From DAOMFB01 sp963721385 (GTDB taxonomy: Bacteria; Acidobacteriota; Thermoanaerobaculia; UBA5066): a stretch of DNA of 64,000 nucleotides. The position numbers were made by a program, and so were the translations under genes. Positions 44,385 to 52,884 of this stretch are shown piece by piece. Under the pieces are notes generated by a model that saw only the letters and a program-made list of their open reading frames with translations, was not told the origin of the DNA and did not search any database. How positions within the stretch are numbered: position 1 is the first letter of the stretch; the number at the start of each line of letters is the position of its first letter. The stretch spans positions 310,001 to 374,000 of the forward strand of contig CAVRJB010000019.1 of the NCBI GenBank assembly GCA_963721385.1, read 5' to 3'.

Positions 44385-45290
44385 TCAAGGCGGTACGGAG
44401 GCTCCGGGACCGGGAGCCGTCAGCCCCGCCAGCCGTTCGATGATGGGCGGAATCAGGGACGTGGCCAGGTGCCGGTGGGAGCCTCCCCCGAGAACCACCT
44501 CCAGCTTCCCGCCGCAGACCTCGTCCGCCAGCCCCGTCATCAGATCGGCGATCTTCCAGTAGCAGGGCCCCGTCAGGCCGATGTCCCCGTAGTCGCCCTG
44601 ATGGGTGTCGAAGCCGAAGTACCAGAAGAGGAGGTCGGGCCTGAAATCGCGGACCCGGGGCGCGGCGTGCCGCCCGACCAGATCGACGTAGAGGTCGTTC
44701 CGGGATCGTCCGTCCCTCCCGCCCTCCCACGGGCCCGGACAGGCCACGTCCACCTTCGTACCGTCCGGGGACTCGTAGTCCGTGCCGCAGAAGCAGACAT
44801 GGAGGACGTCGTGGTCCCCGCGAAGGAGGTCGCGCGTCCCGTCGCCGTGATGGGCATCCGTGTCCACGATCGCGAACCTTCGGAGGCCATGCCGCTCCCG
44901 CAGGTTGACGATGCAGAGAGCAACGTCGTTGAAGCAACAGAAGCCCCCGAAGTCGTCCCGTCCCGAATGATGCCCGCCGGCGCCGATGAAGGCGAAGGCG
45001 TTGGTGATCTCCCCGTCGGCGATCTTCTGGCCCGCGGCGACGACGCCCCCCGCCGAATGCCATGCGGTGGAGCAGAGGGGATCCCTTCCCACTCGCTCCA
45101 GAAGATCGGGCGTGTGGACTTTCAGCAGCAACTCTTCGAGAACGGGCTCCGGCTCGTACAGCACGGCACGGCCGCTTTCCAGAATTCCGTCCAGGACCCT
45201 CGGGAAGTCGGCCAGCCGGGATCCGACCGTCAGGTAGCTCCGCCGGGAGTACGACGGGTGATAGAAAACGCCGGTCCTGCCCTTCGCCAT
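44385..45290 (-). CDS. histone deacetylase-family (AcuC/AphA-type) amidohydrolase
   Basis: A 301-residue zinc enzyme of the arginase/deacetylase fold. Motifs: AFAFIGAGGHHSGRDDFGGF (the tandem His charge-relay pair), CCFNDVALC, FAIVDTDAHHGDGTRDLL (zinc Asp and His) and LLFWYFGFDTHQGDYGDIGL (second zinc Asp). Bacterial members hydrolyse acetyl groups from acetyl-CoA synthetase lysines, polyamines or other amides. All metal ligands appear present. ATG 45290 is 29 nt downstream of the smc stop on the same strand, so they may be cotranscribed. Confidence 0.93.
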   Translation of the reverse strand: MAKGRTGVFYHPSYSRRSYLTVGSRLADFPRVLDGILESGRAVLYEPEPVLEELLLKVHTPDLLERVGRDPLCSTAWHSAGGVVAAGQKIADGEITNAFAFIGAGGHHSGRDDFGGFCCFNDVALCIVNLRERHGLRRFAIVDTDAHHGDGTRDLLRGDHDVLHVCFCGTDYESPDGTKVDVACPGPWEGGRDGRSRNDLYVDLVGRHAAPRVRDFRPDLLFWYFGFDTHQGDYGDIGLTGPCYWKIADLMTGLADEVCGGKLEVVLGGGSHRHLATSLIPPIIERLAGLTAPGPGASVPP

Positions 45291-45318
45291 GAGGACGCCT
45301 GTCCCGTGCGATCGCCGG

Positions 45319-48300
45319 TCAGTCGAACCGGACGCTGACGAGCTTCGAGACCCCCGGCTCCTCCTGCGTGACGCCGTAGAGCGCCTGCGCGGTTTCCATC
45401 GTCCTCTTGTTGTGCGTGACGAGGACGAACTGCGTCTCTTCGGAGAGCTCGACGAGGAGCGACGTGAAGCGGTCGATGTTCGCTTCGTCGAGCGACGCGT
45501 CGACCTCGTCGAGGATGCAGAACGGGGACGGCTTGTACATGAAGATCGAGACGAGAAGCGCGATGGCCGTCAGCGCCTTCTCGCCGCCCGAGAGAAGGCC
45601 GATCGTCTGGTTCCGCTTGCCGGGGGGCTGCGCCATGATCTCGAGCCCCGATTCCAGCGGGTCCAGCTCGTCGAGGAGGTGCATCTGCGCCGTGCCGCCG
45701 TGGAAGAGCCGCTGAAAGACCTGCGCGAAGTTTGCGTTGATCGCGACGAACGCCTCCTGGAACCGCTCCGACGACGTCGCGTTGGTCGTCTTGATCGTCT
45801 CGAGGATCTGGGCGAGCGACGACTCGAGGTCGGACTTCTGCGCCGAGAGCTCGGCGAGCCGCTTCGACTCGACCTCGTACTCCTCGAGCGCCGCATGATT
45901 CACGGGTCCGAGCCGTTCGAGGGCGAGCGTCCGTTCGAGGACCTCCTCGGAGAGCGCGGGCTCGTCGATCGGAGCTTCGCCCTCGGCGGTCGCGACGGGA
46001 GGCATCTCCTCCGGTGCGCAGGCGAACTCGGTGCGGCACTGTTCGGCGAGGTGGTCTCGGTCGGCCTTCTTCCGTTCGAGGGAGAGCTCGGCCTCGAAGC
46101 GGGCGCGACGCGCGGCATCGAGCGTCTCGCGCGTGGCCTGCTCGCCCTTCTCGGCTTCCTCGCGGAGGAGGCGGCGCTCCTCGAACCGGCGGTCGGCCTC
46201 GGCGCGCCTCGCCTCGGCCTCGGCGGCGGCGGCGGCCGCCGCCGCCTGCGTGGCGCGGGCGGTCTCGCCGGCGTCGACGGCGGCGAGGCCCCGGGCGCCG
46301 ACCTCCTCGATTCCCTGCGCGAGGTCGGAGACGCGGCGCGCGGCCTCGGCGGCACGGGCCCGCGCCGACGCGGCGGCCTCGTCGGCCGACCGGCGGCGTT
46401 CCTTCAGGACGTCGCGGGCCGTCCGCGCGGAGGCGTCGGCTTCGGCGGCGGCGAGCCGCGAGGCGCGAAGTGCGTCGACGCCCGCCTCCATCTCACCGAT
46501 CGTCCGCTCCAGCGTCGCGAGCTCGTTCGTCCGGAGCGCGGAGGCCTGCGCGGCCTCGCTGCGCGAGGCCCCGGCGGCCGAGAGGTCGGTCTGGAGCGCG
46601 ATCGTCTCCTCCGAGAGGACGAAGAGCTCCTTCTCGGCGCGGAGACGCTCTTCCGTGGCGGCGGCAAAGCGCGCCTCGGCCTCGGAGTGCTCCCGCTCGC
46701 GGGCCCGGACGGCCGCGAGCGCACCGTCGGCGGACGTCGCGAACGCGCTGGCGGTGCCGATCGTGCCGTCGATCTCCTGGTCGAAGGTGTCGATCCGGTG
46801 GACGAGAGAGGCGCGAACGTCGCCGAGCGACTTCAGGTCGCGGCGGACGGTGAAGAGCCCCTCTCCCGGGACATCGGTCCCGGCGGCCTCGACGACCGAG
46901 CCGCGGACGACGACGCCGTCACGGCTCACGATCGCGCGCTCGGGATGCGAGGGGGCGAGGGCGAGCGCGTCCTCGACCGTCTCGACGAAGACGGCGTCGG
47001 GGAGCGCCGAGGCGAGAGCCTCGTCGCCTGCGCGCGGCGTCAGGAGCTCGCGGGCGACGCCGAGGACACGGCCGTCGTGCGGCTTCAGCGGAAACGGCGT
47101 CTCGGGGATGGGGAGGAGGAAGCGCGCCGTTCCGAGCTTTCCGGCCCGGACGGCGGAGAGCACCTTCTCGAGCGCGTCGCGGCCTCTGAGGACCGGCGCC
47201 TCGAGTGCGGCGCCGAGCGCGGCGTCGAGCGCCGTCTCGAAGCCCGCGCGCGCCTCGAAGTGGTCGGCGAGAACTCCCTTGGGCGAGACGCCCGCGGCCG
47301 AGAGGGCGCGGCGCGCGGCCTCGCCGCCCGCCTCCCGCTCGGCGAGCGTCGTCTCGAGGGCTGCGACGCGCAGGGCGATCTCGTGCTGGCGCGCGAGGAG
47401 CTGGTCCCGCTCGGCCCGGAGCGCTGCGAGGCGCTCCTCGGCGGCGCGGCGCCCTTCACCCAGCTTCTCGAGCTCGGCCCGGGCGGCCTCGAGGGCGGAC
47501 TTCGCGGCTTCTTTCGAGGCGGCGGCCTCCCTTGCCGCGGCCTCGCGGCCGGTGAGGGCTTCCTTCGCCCTCCCGACCCGTTCGTTCAGCTTCGTCAGGG
47601 CGAAGGCGAGCCGCTCGGAGAGGAGCACGGCCTCTCGCTCGCGGTTTCCGGCGTCGGCGGCGCGCGCGCCGGAGGCAAGGAGGTCGCGCCGGGAGCCCTC
47701 GCGCCGGGACAGGAGCTCCGCCTCGCGCGTCGAGACGTCCTCGAGCGCGGCGGCGGCGGCCGCGAGCCGCTCCTCGGCCGCGGCCAGCTCGGTGTCCACG
47801 CTCTCCCGCGCGGCATCGGAACGTCCCGCCTCCTCGACGGATCGGAGGTGGTCGGCCTGCGCCTCCCCCCGCTGGGCCTCCAGCAGCTCCCGCCGCGCGG
47901 TGGCCTCCTCGCCCTCCCGGGCGGCCGCTGCGACGGCGGCTTCGGCGGAGAGGAGCGCCTCACGCGCCGCCGCGAGGGCGTCGCCCAGCGACCGCCGCCC
48001 GGCCTCGTCCTCGTCGGCCACTCGCCGCGCTTCGGCGAGGGCAGCGCCCCGCCGCCCGGCCTCGGCGAGGGCGTGCGCCTCGGCGTCCGTCGCGGCGGCG
48101 ACGGCCGTCTCGGCCTCGGCGAGACCTGCCGCCAGCCGGTCGGACCGGAGGCGGAGGAGTTTCTTCTTCAGGGCGGCGAGCGCTTCGGCCTGCTCCTTCC
48201 AGCGGGACGCGCGGGACGCCTGCCGCTTCAGCGACGTGCAGTTCCGCTCGATCTCGGAGACGATGTCGGAGAGGCGGAGGAGGTTGCCGCGCGTCTCCTC

Positions 48301-48849
48301 CAGCTTCACCTCGGCCTGGCGCCGCCGGATCTTGTACTTCGAGACGCCGGCCGCCTCCTCGATGAGCCGCCGCCGGTCCTGCGGCTTCGTGGAGAGGATC
48401 AGCTCGATCTTCTGCTGCTCGATGATCGAGTAGGCGCGGACGCCGAGGCCGGTCCCGAGGAGCAGGTCCTGCACGTCCCTGAGGCGGCACTTCCGGCCGT
48501 TCAGGACGTAGTCGCTCTCCCCGTCGCGGGTGACGCGCCGCGTGATGACGACCTCGCCGCCGGTCTCGGCCCACTGGCCGCCGTCGCGGGACTCGAGCGT
48601 GAGCGAGACCTCGGCCATCCCGAGCGGGCGCCGCCGCGCCGCGCCGTTGAAGATGACGTCCTCCATCGTGTTGCCGCGGAGGTTCCGCGCGGACTGCTCG
48701 CCGAGGACCCACTGGACGGCGTCGGCGATGTTCGACTTGCCGGAGCCGTTCGGCCCGACGATCGCGGTGATGCGGCTGGGGAGCGTCAGCTGGGTCCGGT
48801 CGACGAACGACTTGAACCCCTGGATGTCGAGTTTCTTGAGTCGGAACAT
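45319..48849 (-). CDS. smc: chromosome segregation protein SMC
   Basis: A 1176-residue SMC, the full family length. The N-terminal ATPase head begins FRLKKLDIQGFKSFVDRTQL with Walker A GPNGSGKSN (residues 32-40) and VLGEQSARNLRG. Long Ala/Glu/Arg-rich coiled coils flank a hinge at about 500-650. The C-terminal head has the signature LLSGGEKALTAIALLVSIFM (near 1086) and Walker B FCILDEVDASLDEANIDR (near 1113). It forms a dimer with ScpA and ScpB, which are not in the window, and compacts newly replicated chromosomes. The antisense 1197-residue open frame is a shadow. Confidence 0.98.
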   Translation of the reverse strand: MFRLKKLDIQGFKSFVDRTQLTLPSRITAIVGPNGSGKSNIADAVQWVLGEQSARNLRGNTMEDVIFNGAARRRPLGMAEVSLTLESRDGGQWAETGGEVVITRRVTRDGESDYVLNGRKCRLRDVQDLLLGTGLGVRAYSIIEQQKIELILSTKPQDRRRLIEEAAGVSKYKIRRRQAEVKLEETRGNLLRLSDIVSEIERNCTSLKRQASRASRWKEQAEALAALKKKLLRLRSDRLAAGLAEAETAVAAATDAEAHALAEAGRRGAALAEARRVADEDEAGRRSLGDALAAAREALLSAEAAVAAAAREGEEATARRELLEAQRGEAQADHLRSVEEAGRSDAARESVDTELAAAEERLAAAAAALEDVSTREAELLSRREGSRRDLLASGARAADAGNREREAVLLSERLAFALTKLNERVGRAKEALTGREAAAREAAASKEAAKSALEAARAELEKLGEGRRAAEERLAALRAERDQLLARQHEIALRVAALETTLAEREAGGEAARRALSAAGVSPKGVLADHFEARAGFETALDAALGAALEAPVLRGRDALEKVLSAVRAGKLGTARFLLPIPETPFPLKPHDGRVLGVARELLTPRAGDEALASALPDAVFVETVEDALALAPSHPERAIVSRDGVVVRGSVVEAAGTDVPGEGLFTVRRDLKSLGDVRASLVHRIDTFDQEIDGTIGTASAFATSADGALAAVRAREREHSEAEARFAAATEERLRAEKELFVLSEETIALQTDLSAAGASRSEAAQASALRTNELATLERTIGEMEAGVDALRASRLAAAEADASARTARDVLKERRRSADEAAASARARAAEAARRVSDLAQGIEEVGARGLAAVDAGETARATQAAAAAAAAEAEARRAEADRRFEERRLLREEAEKGEQATRETLDAARRARFEAELSLERKKADRDHLAEQCRTEFACAPEEMPPVATAEGEAPIDEPALSEEVLERTLALERLGPVNHAALEEYEVESKRLAELSAQKSDLESSLAQILETIKTTNATSSERFQEAFVAINANFAQVFQRLFHGGTAQMHLLDELDPLESGLEIMAQPPGKRNQTIGLLSGGEKALTAIALLVSIFMYKPSPFCILDEVDASLDEANIDRFTSLLVELSEETQFVLVTHNKRTMETAQALYGVTQEEPGVSKLVSVRFD

Positions 48850-49091
48850 TCAGGTGCGCCGGGCGGCGGCGCGAGACGCTAGCATGGCGCACCCCGCGAG
48901 ACCAGCGTTTCGTCCTGCAGGCCGCGAAAGGGCGGCAATTGGAGAAGGGTGTCCCCCACGGCGTTTCCGTCGGCCATTCTACCGGTCCCGGCGGAGCGGA
49001 GTTGTTTCCTCGCCGGACACAAACGCTGCACCCGCGTGCTACGATCGTGTTGTACAGGAATCGTTCCCCAGTCCACCGGAGGCTCTCGTCC

Positions 49092-51044
49092 ATGCTGAGT
49101 TTCGAGGTCCGGAAGGCCGGCGGCGAGTCGGAAGTCCGCAAGGTCCACCGGGATGTCATCCACATAGGCGCTTCGACCGGAAATGACCTGGTGGTGCGCG
49201 CCCGCGGTGTCCTCGGACGGCACGCCCGCATTTCGGTGGCCGGCGACGAGCTTCGCCTCGAGGTCCTGGGGACGGCTCCCGGCGCCGACGTCACCCTGAA
49301 CGGCTCCGTCGTCCGGAGCGCTTCCCTCGCGGCGGGTGACCGGATCGCGATCGGCGAGGCGACGATCACGCTCCTGAACGGCCCGGCGCCGAACCCGAAC
49401 CGGATCTCCGCCCCGCCGCCCCGCGGGCGCGACGCCCTCTCGGTCGCCGCGGCCGCCCTCGGCGCGAGCGGCGCGCCGGCTCCCCGCCCCGAAGCCGGGC
49501 CGAAGGAGGCCCCGGCGCGTTTTCACCCCGAGCCCGAGCCCGTGCACGAGCCGGCGCCCCGCCGGACCGAGGAGCCGCGGGTCTCTGCCGCCGCTGTCGC
49601 CGCTCCCCCCTCGGCCGCCTCCCGCGCCGCGGACCTCTGGAACGGCGTCTACGCCCGGCTCCACCGTCCCGTGCCGTTCGAGGAGCTGCTGCAGGATCTG
49701 GCTTCTTTCGTGACGACCCAGACGCCGCTCCACAGCGTGGCGTTCGTCTCGCTCGAGGAGCCCGGCGCCGGCGAGGCGATCGCGGCGCTCTGGAAGGGAA
49801 CGCTGCCGAAGCTCTCGGCTCGGACCGTCGCCGAGATCCGCCAGCAGGGAGCTCCTGTTGACCTTTTCGAGGCCGGCACGCGCATCCGCGTCCTCCCGGC
49901 CGGCGCGCCCGGCTCGGAGCCGACCGGGGCGCTCGTCATTCCCGTCGAGGCGGCGGGCGACGCGGTCGTCGCCGACTTCGCGGCGCACCTCGCCGCGGCG
50001 GTCGGCTTCGTCCACGCGGAGCGGAGCGAGAGATCGTTCGGCGAGCCGGGCGTCCCGGCGTCGCCCGTCCCGGCCCCGGCCTCGGTCTCGGTGGAAGACC
50101 CGCTCTCGCTCCTCGTCGGCGCCTCGCTGCCGATGCAGAACCTGAAAGCGTCTCTCTCTCGCGTCGCGGCGGCGCGGGCTCCGATCCTCCTCGTCGGCGA
50201 CGTCGGCAGCGGGAAGACGCTCGCGGCCGAGACGCTCCACGCCCTCTCGCCGCGCCGCGGGCGCCCGCTCGTCCGGGTGGCGGCCACGGCGGCGGTTCCG
50301 CAGGCCCTCGAGGAGGATCTCCTCGGCGGCGCGGCGACGTCCGAGCGCCGGAAGCGCCCGGGCCGCCTCTTCGAGGCGGACGGCGGCACACTCCTGATCG
50401 AGGAGGTCGGCGACCTCCCGGCGCCGACGCAGGCGCTCCTCTTCCGGCTCCTCGAGGCGCGCGAGGTCGCGGCGCCCGGGGGGCGGACGGTGCCGCTCGA
50501 CGTCCGCGTCATCGGCACGACGTCGCGTCCGCTGACACGAGCCGTGGAGGACGGCCACTTCCGGGACGACCTCTACTTCCGGCTCTCGGCGCTGACGCTC
50601 CGGCTCCCGCCGCTCAAGGACCGGAAGGAGGATCTCCCCGCCCTCCTCGACGCCCTCGCGGCGCGGCACGGCGGGCCGTCGGCGGACCGGTTCGACGTGG
50701 AAGCGATGAACGCCCTCCTCAACTACGGCTACCCGGGCAACGTGCGCGAACTCGAGAACGAGGTGCGGCGCCTCGCGGCGCAGTCGGGGGGCGGCCCGGT
50801 CAAGCTTCCCGACCTCGACCAGAAGTTCTCGGGCGAGCACGTCGAGCTGGCGCTGAAGGAGAGCGACGACCTCAAGGAGATCGTCGAGAAGGTGGAGCGG
50901 CAGGTCATCGAGCGCGTCATGCGAAAGGTGCGTGGCAATCAGTCGCTCGGCGCGCGGCTCCTCAACATCTCGCGCGGCAGCCTCATCGCGAAGATGAAGC
51001 AGTACGACATCAAGGACTTCCGGTACCTCAAGCGCCAGGACTAG
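49092..51044 (+). CDS. FHA-GAF-AAA+-Fis regulator lacking the sigma-54 GAFTGA motif
   Basis: A 650-residue regulator built like a bacterial enhancer-binding protein. It starts at ATG 49092. Residues ~15-95 are an FHA fold (IGASTGNDLVVRARGVLGRH; Arg/His present, but the usual Ser before Arg is Gly). A Pro/Ala-rich linker follows, then a GAF-like domain at ~185-310, an AAA+ domain at ~338-560 and a Fis-type helix-turn-helix at the C-terminus (SLGARLLNISRGSLIAKMKQ). Walker A GDVGSGKT (369-376), Walker B LLIEEVG and the arginine-finger region FRDDLYFRL are present. The loop that should read GAFTGA is GGAATSERRKRPG, so contact with sigma-54 is doubtful. Confidence 0.9.
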   Translation: MLSFEVRKAGGESEVRKVHRDVIHIGASTGNDLVVRARGVLGRHARISVAGDELRLEVLGTAPGADVTLNGSVVRSASLAAGDRIAIGEATITLLNGPAPNPNRISAPPPRGRDALSVAAAALGASGAPAPRPEAGPKEAPARFHPEPEPVHEPAPRRTEEPRVSAAAVAAPPSAASRAADLWNGVYARLHRPVPFEELLQDLASFVTTQTPLHSVAFVSLEEPGAGEAIAALWKGTLPKLSARTVAEIRQQGAPVDLFEAGTRIRVLPAGAPGSEPTGALVIPVEAAGDAVVADFAAHLAAAVGFVHAERSERSFGEPGVPASPVPAPASVSVEDPLSLLVGASLPMQNLKASLSRVAAARAPILLVGDVGSGKTLAAETLHALSPRRGRPLVRVAATAAVPQALEEDLLGGAATSERRKRPGRLFEADGGTLLIEEVGDLPAPTQALLFRLLEAREVAAPGGRTVPLDVRVIGTTSRPLTRAVEDGHFRDDLYFRLSALTLRLPPLKDRKEDLPALLDALAARHGGPSADRFDVEAMNALLNYGYPGNVRELENEVRRLAAQSGGGPVKLPDLDQKFSGEHVELALKESDDLKEIVEKVERQVIERVMRKVRGNQSLGARLLNISRGSLIAKMKQYDIKDFRYLKRQD

Positions 51045-51054
51045 CGCGCACGGC

Positions 51055-51060
51055 TAAACT
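51055..51060 (+). promoter_or_regulatory. putative leaderless promoter box
   Basis: TAAACT ends 7 nt before the GTG start at 51068, in the 23-bp gap after the FHA-AAA+ gene stop. The kinase may thus also be transcribed on its own. Confidence 0.4.
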
Positions 51061-51067
51061 GGCCCCC

Positions 51068-52423
51068 GTGCTGGACCGCGAGGCGCGGACTTTCCGCAAC
51101 CGTCTGACGATCGTGCTCTCCGTCCTCGGCCTTCTGACGGCGGGATCGGTGGTTCTCTTCGGCTACCTCCTCTTCCGCTCGCTCTCGCGCGACGTCGTGA
51201 ACGACGCGCTCCTCCTCTCCAAGCTCGATGCCGAGCGGATCGCGCGCGGCGTCGCGGAGAGGTCGGCGGGAGACCCGTTTCTCGTGAAGCTGAAGCAGAC
51301 GGAGATCGACCGCTACGTCCGGCAGGGCCTCTCCGAGCGCCAGATCCTGACCGAGCTCCAGATCGAGGACGTCCGGACGCACGAGGTCGTCTATTCGTAC
51401 GGCGGCACGATGACGGTGCCCGAGAGCGCGCCGCTGACGTCGGAGGGGCGCTCGCTCGTCCCCGTCGAGCCGGGCGTTCCGTCGCCGCGGACGATGTCGG
51501 TGATCCGTTCGGCTGCGAGCCCGTACGACATCGAGATCCCGATCGGCGAGTTCGCGGTCCTGAAGTTCGGCATCTCGCGCAAGGAGCTGGCCAAGAGGGT
51601 CGAGAAGCTCCGGAACGAACTCTACCTCCGGACCTTCGCCGCCGCGGTCGTCTCGCTGCTCGGCATCGGCGCGGCGTCGGCGGCCGTCGGGATCCTCTAC
51701 ACGCGGACGCGACGCGTCGAGGCGGCGAAGGTGGAAGCCGAGCGGCGCGCCGAGCTGGGGGAGGTCGCGGCGGGCCTCGCCCACGAGATCCGGAACCCGC
51801 TGAACGCCATGAGCCTGAACCTGGAACTGCTCGAGGAGCAGCTCCAGCGGCAGCCCCCCGGCGCCGCGACCGCGTCCGAGCTGGCGCAGGCGGCCCGGCT
51901 GGAGACGGGACGCCTCGCCCGGCTCCTGACCGACTTCCTCTCGTACGCGCGCCCGTCGCCTCTCGTCGTCGTCGCGGCCGACCTGAACGAGCCGGCCGCG
52001 GAGGCGGTGGCGTTCCTCCAGCCCGAGGCCGAGAAGAGGAAGATCCTGCTCGACTTCACTCCTCACCCCGGCGGCGCGCCCGCGAAGCTCGATTCCGCGC
52101 GGATCAAGCAGGTCGTCCTGAACCTCGTCGGCAACGCGCTCGACGCGGTCGAGGACGAGAAGGCGCAGGGGCGCGAGGTCCACGTGAGGGTCGACGCGGA
52201 AGGGTCCCTCTGGCGGCTCACGGTCTCGGACCTCGGGCCCGGCGTTCCCGACGAGAAGAAGGACGCGCTCTTCCGCCTCTTCGAGTCGACCAAGCCGGCG
52301 GGAACGGGGCTCGGCCTCCCGATCGCCGACCGGATCGTCCGAGCCCACGGAGGAACGATGACGCTCCACTCCGAAAAGGGCCAGCCGACCCGCGCCGTCG
52401 CGACGTTCCCGAAGCTCGGCTAG
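51068..52423 (+). CDS. membrane-bound sensor histidine kinase
   Basis: A 451-residue HisKA/HATPase kinase with a GTG start. Two membrane helices (TIVLSVLGLLTAGSVVLFGY and TFAAAVVSLLGIGAASAAVG) bracket a ~150-residue extracytoplasmic sensor region that is not a recognised domain. The dimerisation box is LGEVAAGLAHEIRNPLNAMS with phospho-acceptor His near residue 239. The ATP-binding boxes are VVLNLVGNALDAVED (N), LTVSDLGPGVPDE (G1) and STKPAGTGLGLPIADRIVR (G2). It lies 23 bp after the AAA+ regulator, which has no receiver domain, so the partner is uncertain. The 3' end overlaps the thioesterase stop by 4 nt, convergently. Confidence 0.93.
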   Translation: MLDREARTFRNRLTIVLSVLGLLTAGSVVLFGYLLFRSLSRDVVNDALLLSKLDAERIARGVAERSAGDPFLVKLKQTEIDRYVRQGLSERQILTELQIEDVRTHEVVYSYGGTMTVPESAPLTSEGRSLVPVEPGVPSPRTMSVIRSAASPYDIEIPIGEFAVLKFGISRKELAKRVEKLRNELYLRTFAAAVVSLLGIGAASAAVGILYTRTRRVEAAKVEAERRAELGEVAAGLAHEIRNPLNAMSLNLELLEEQLQRQPPGAATASELAQAARLETGRLARLLTDFLSYARPSPLVVVAADLNEPAAEAVAFLQPEAEKRKILLDFTPHPGGAPAKLDSARIKQVVLNLVGNALDAVEDEKAQGREVHVRVDAEGSLWRLTVSDLGPGVPDEKKDALFRLFESTKPAGTGLGLPIADRIVRAHGGTMTLHSEKGQPTRAVATFPKLG

Positions 52424-52884
52424 GTCGCGAGGATCTTCGACGCGTCCAGTTCCGCCTCCCCGCGCTGGTACGCGAGGATTCTCTCGACGAGGGTCTTCAC
52501 CGGCGCAGGGAGGGTGAGGAGCAGCTCGCCGGCGGGGTTCAGAAGGACCTGCTCGGTCGTCCCCTCGGCGAGGAGCTCCCTCGACGGCAGGCGACGCACC
52601 TCGTATTCCATGACGAGCTTCGCGGTCTCCGGCGGGCGGAGAAGGCAGGAGACCTCGAGCCGGTCGTCGAGCCGCGCGGAGCGCTTCACGACGACTTCGA
52701 AGCGGGTGATCGGCACCTTGTAGCCGTGCGCCAGCGCCTCGGCGGGCGTCAGTCCGGCGGCCGCGCAGAGGGCGTTCCGGGCCACCTCGAAGTACTCGAC
52801 GTAGTGCCCGTGCCAGACGACGCCGTAGGCGTCGACCTCGGGGAACCGGACCTCGAAGGAGGCGGCGAAGGGGCGGGTCGTCAT
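52420..52884 (-). CDS. 4HBT-type acyl-CoA/acyl-ACP thioesterase
   Basis: A 154-residue hot-dog fold protein. The motif FEVRFPEVDAYGVVWHGHYV (D at the catalytic position, then HxHY) followed by EYFEVARNAL is the YbgC/4-hydroxybenzoyl-CoA thioesterase signature. Strands and a C-terminal helix complete the fold (KLVMEYEVRRL, TTEQVLLNPAGELLLTLPAP). It would hydrolyse an acyl thioester. It is the last gene of a three-gene operon behind a ketosynthase pair and overlaps the preceding stop by 4 nt, so release of a chain made by that pair is a reasonable inference. Confidence 0.9.
   Translation of the reverse strand: MTTRPFAASFEVRFPEVDAYGVVWHGHYVEYFEVARNALCAAAGLTPAEALAHGYKVPITRFEVVVKRSARLDDRLEVSCLLRPPETAKLVMEYEVRRLPSRELLAEGTTEQVLLNPAGELLLTLPAPVKTLVERILAYQRGEAELDASKILAT

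Noticed and set aside
45289..48882. 1197-codon plus-strand frame under smc
   Set aside because: Leu/Arg/Glu/Gly pseudo-pattern mirrors the SMC coiled coil; smc itself is certain.
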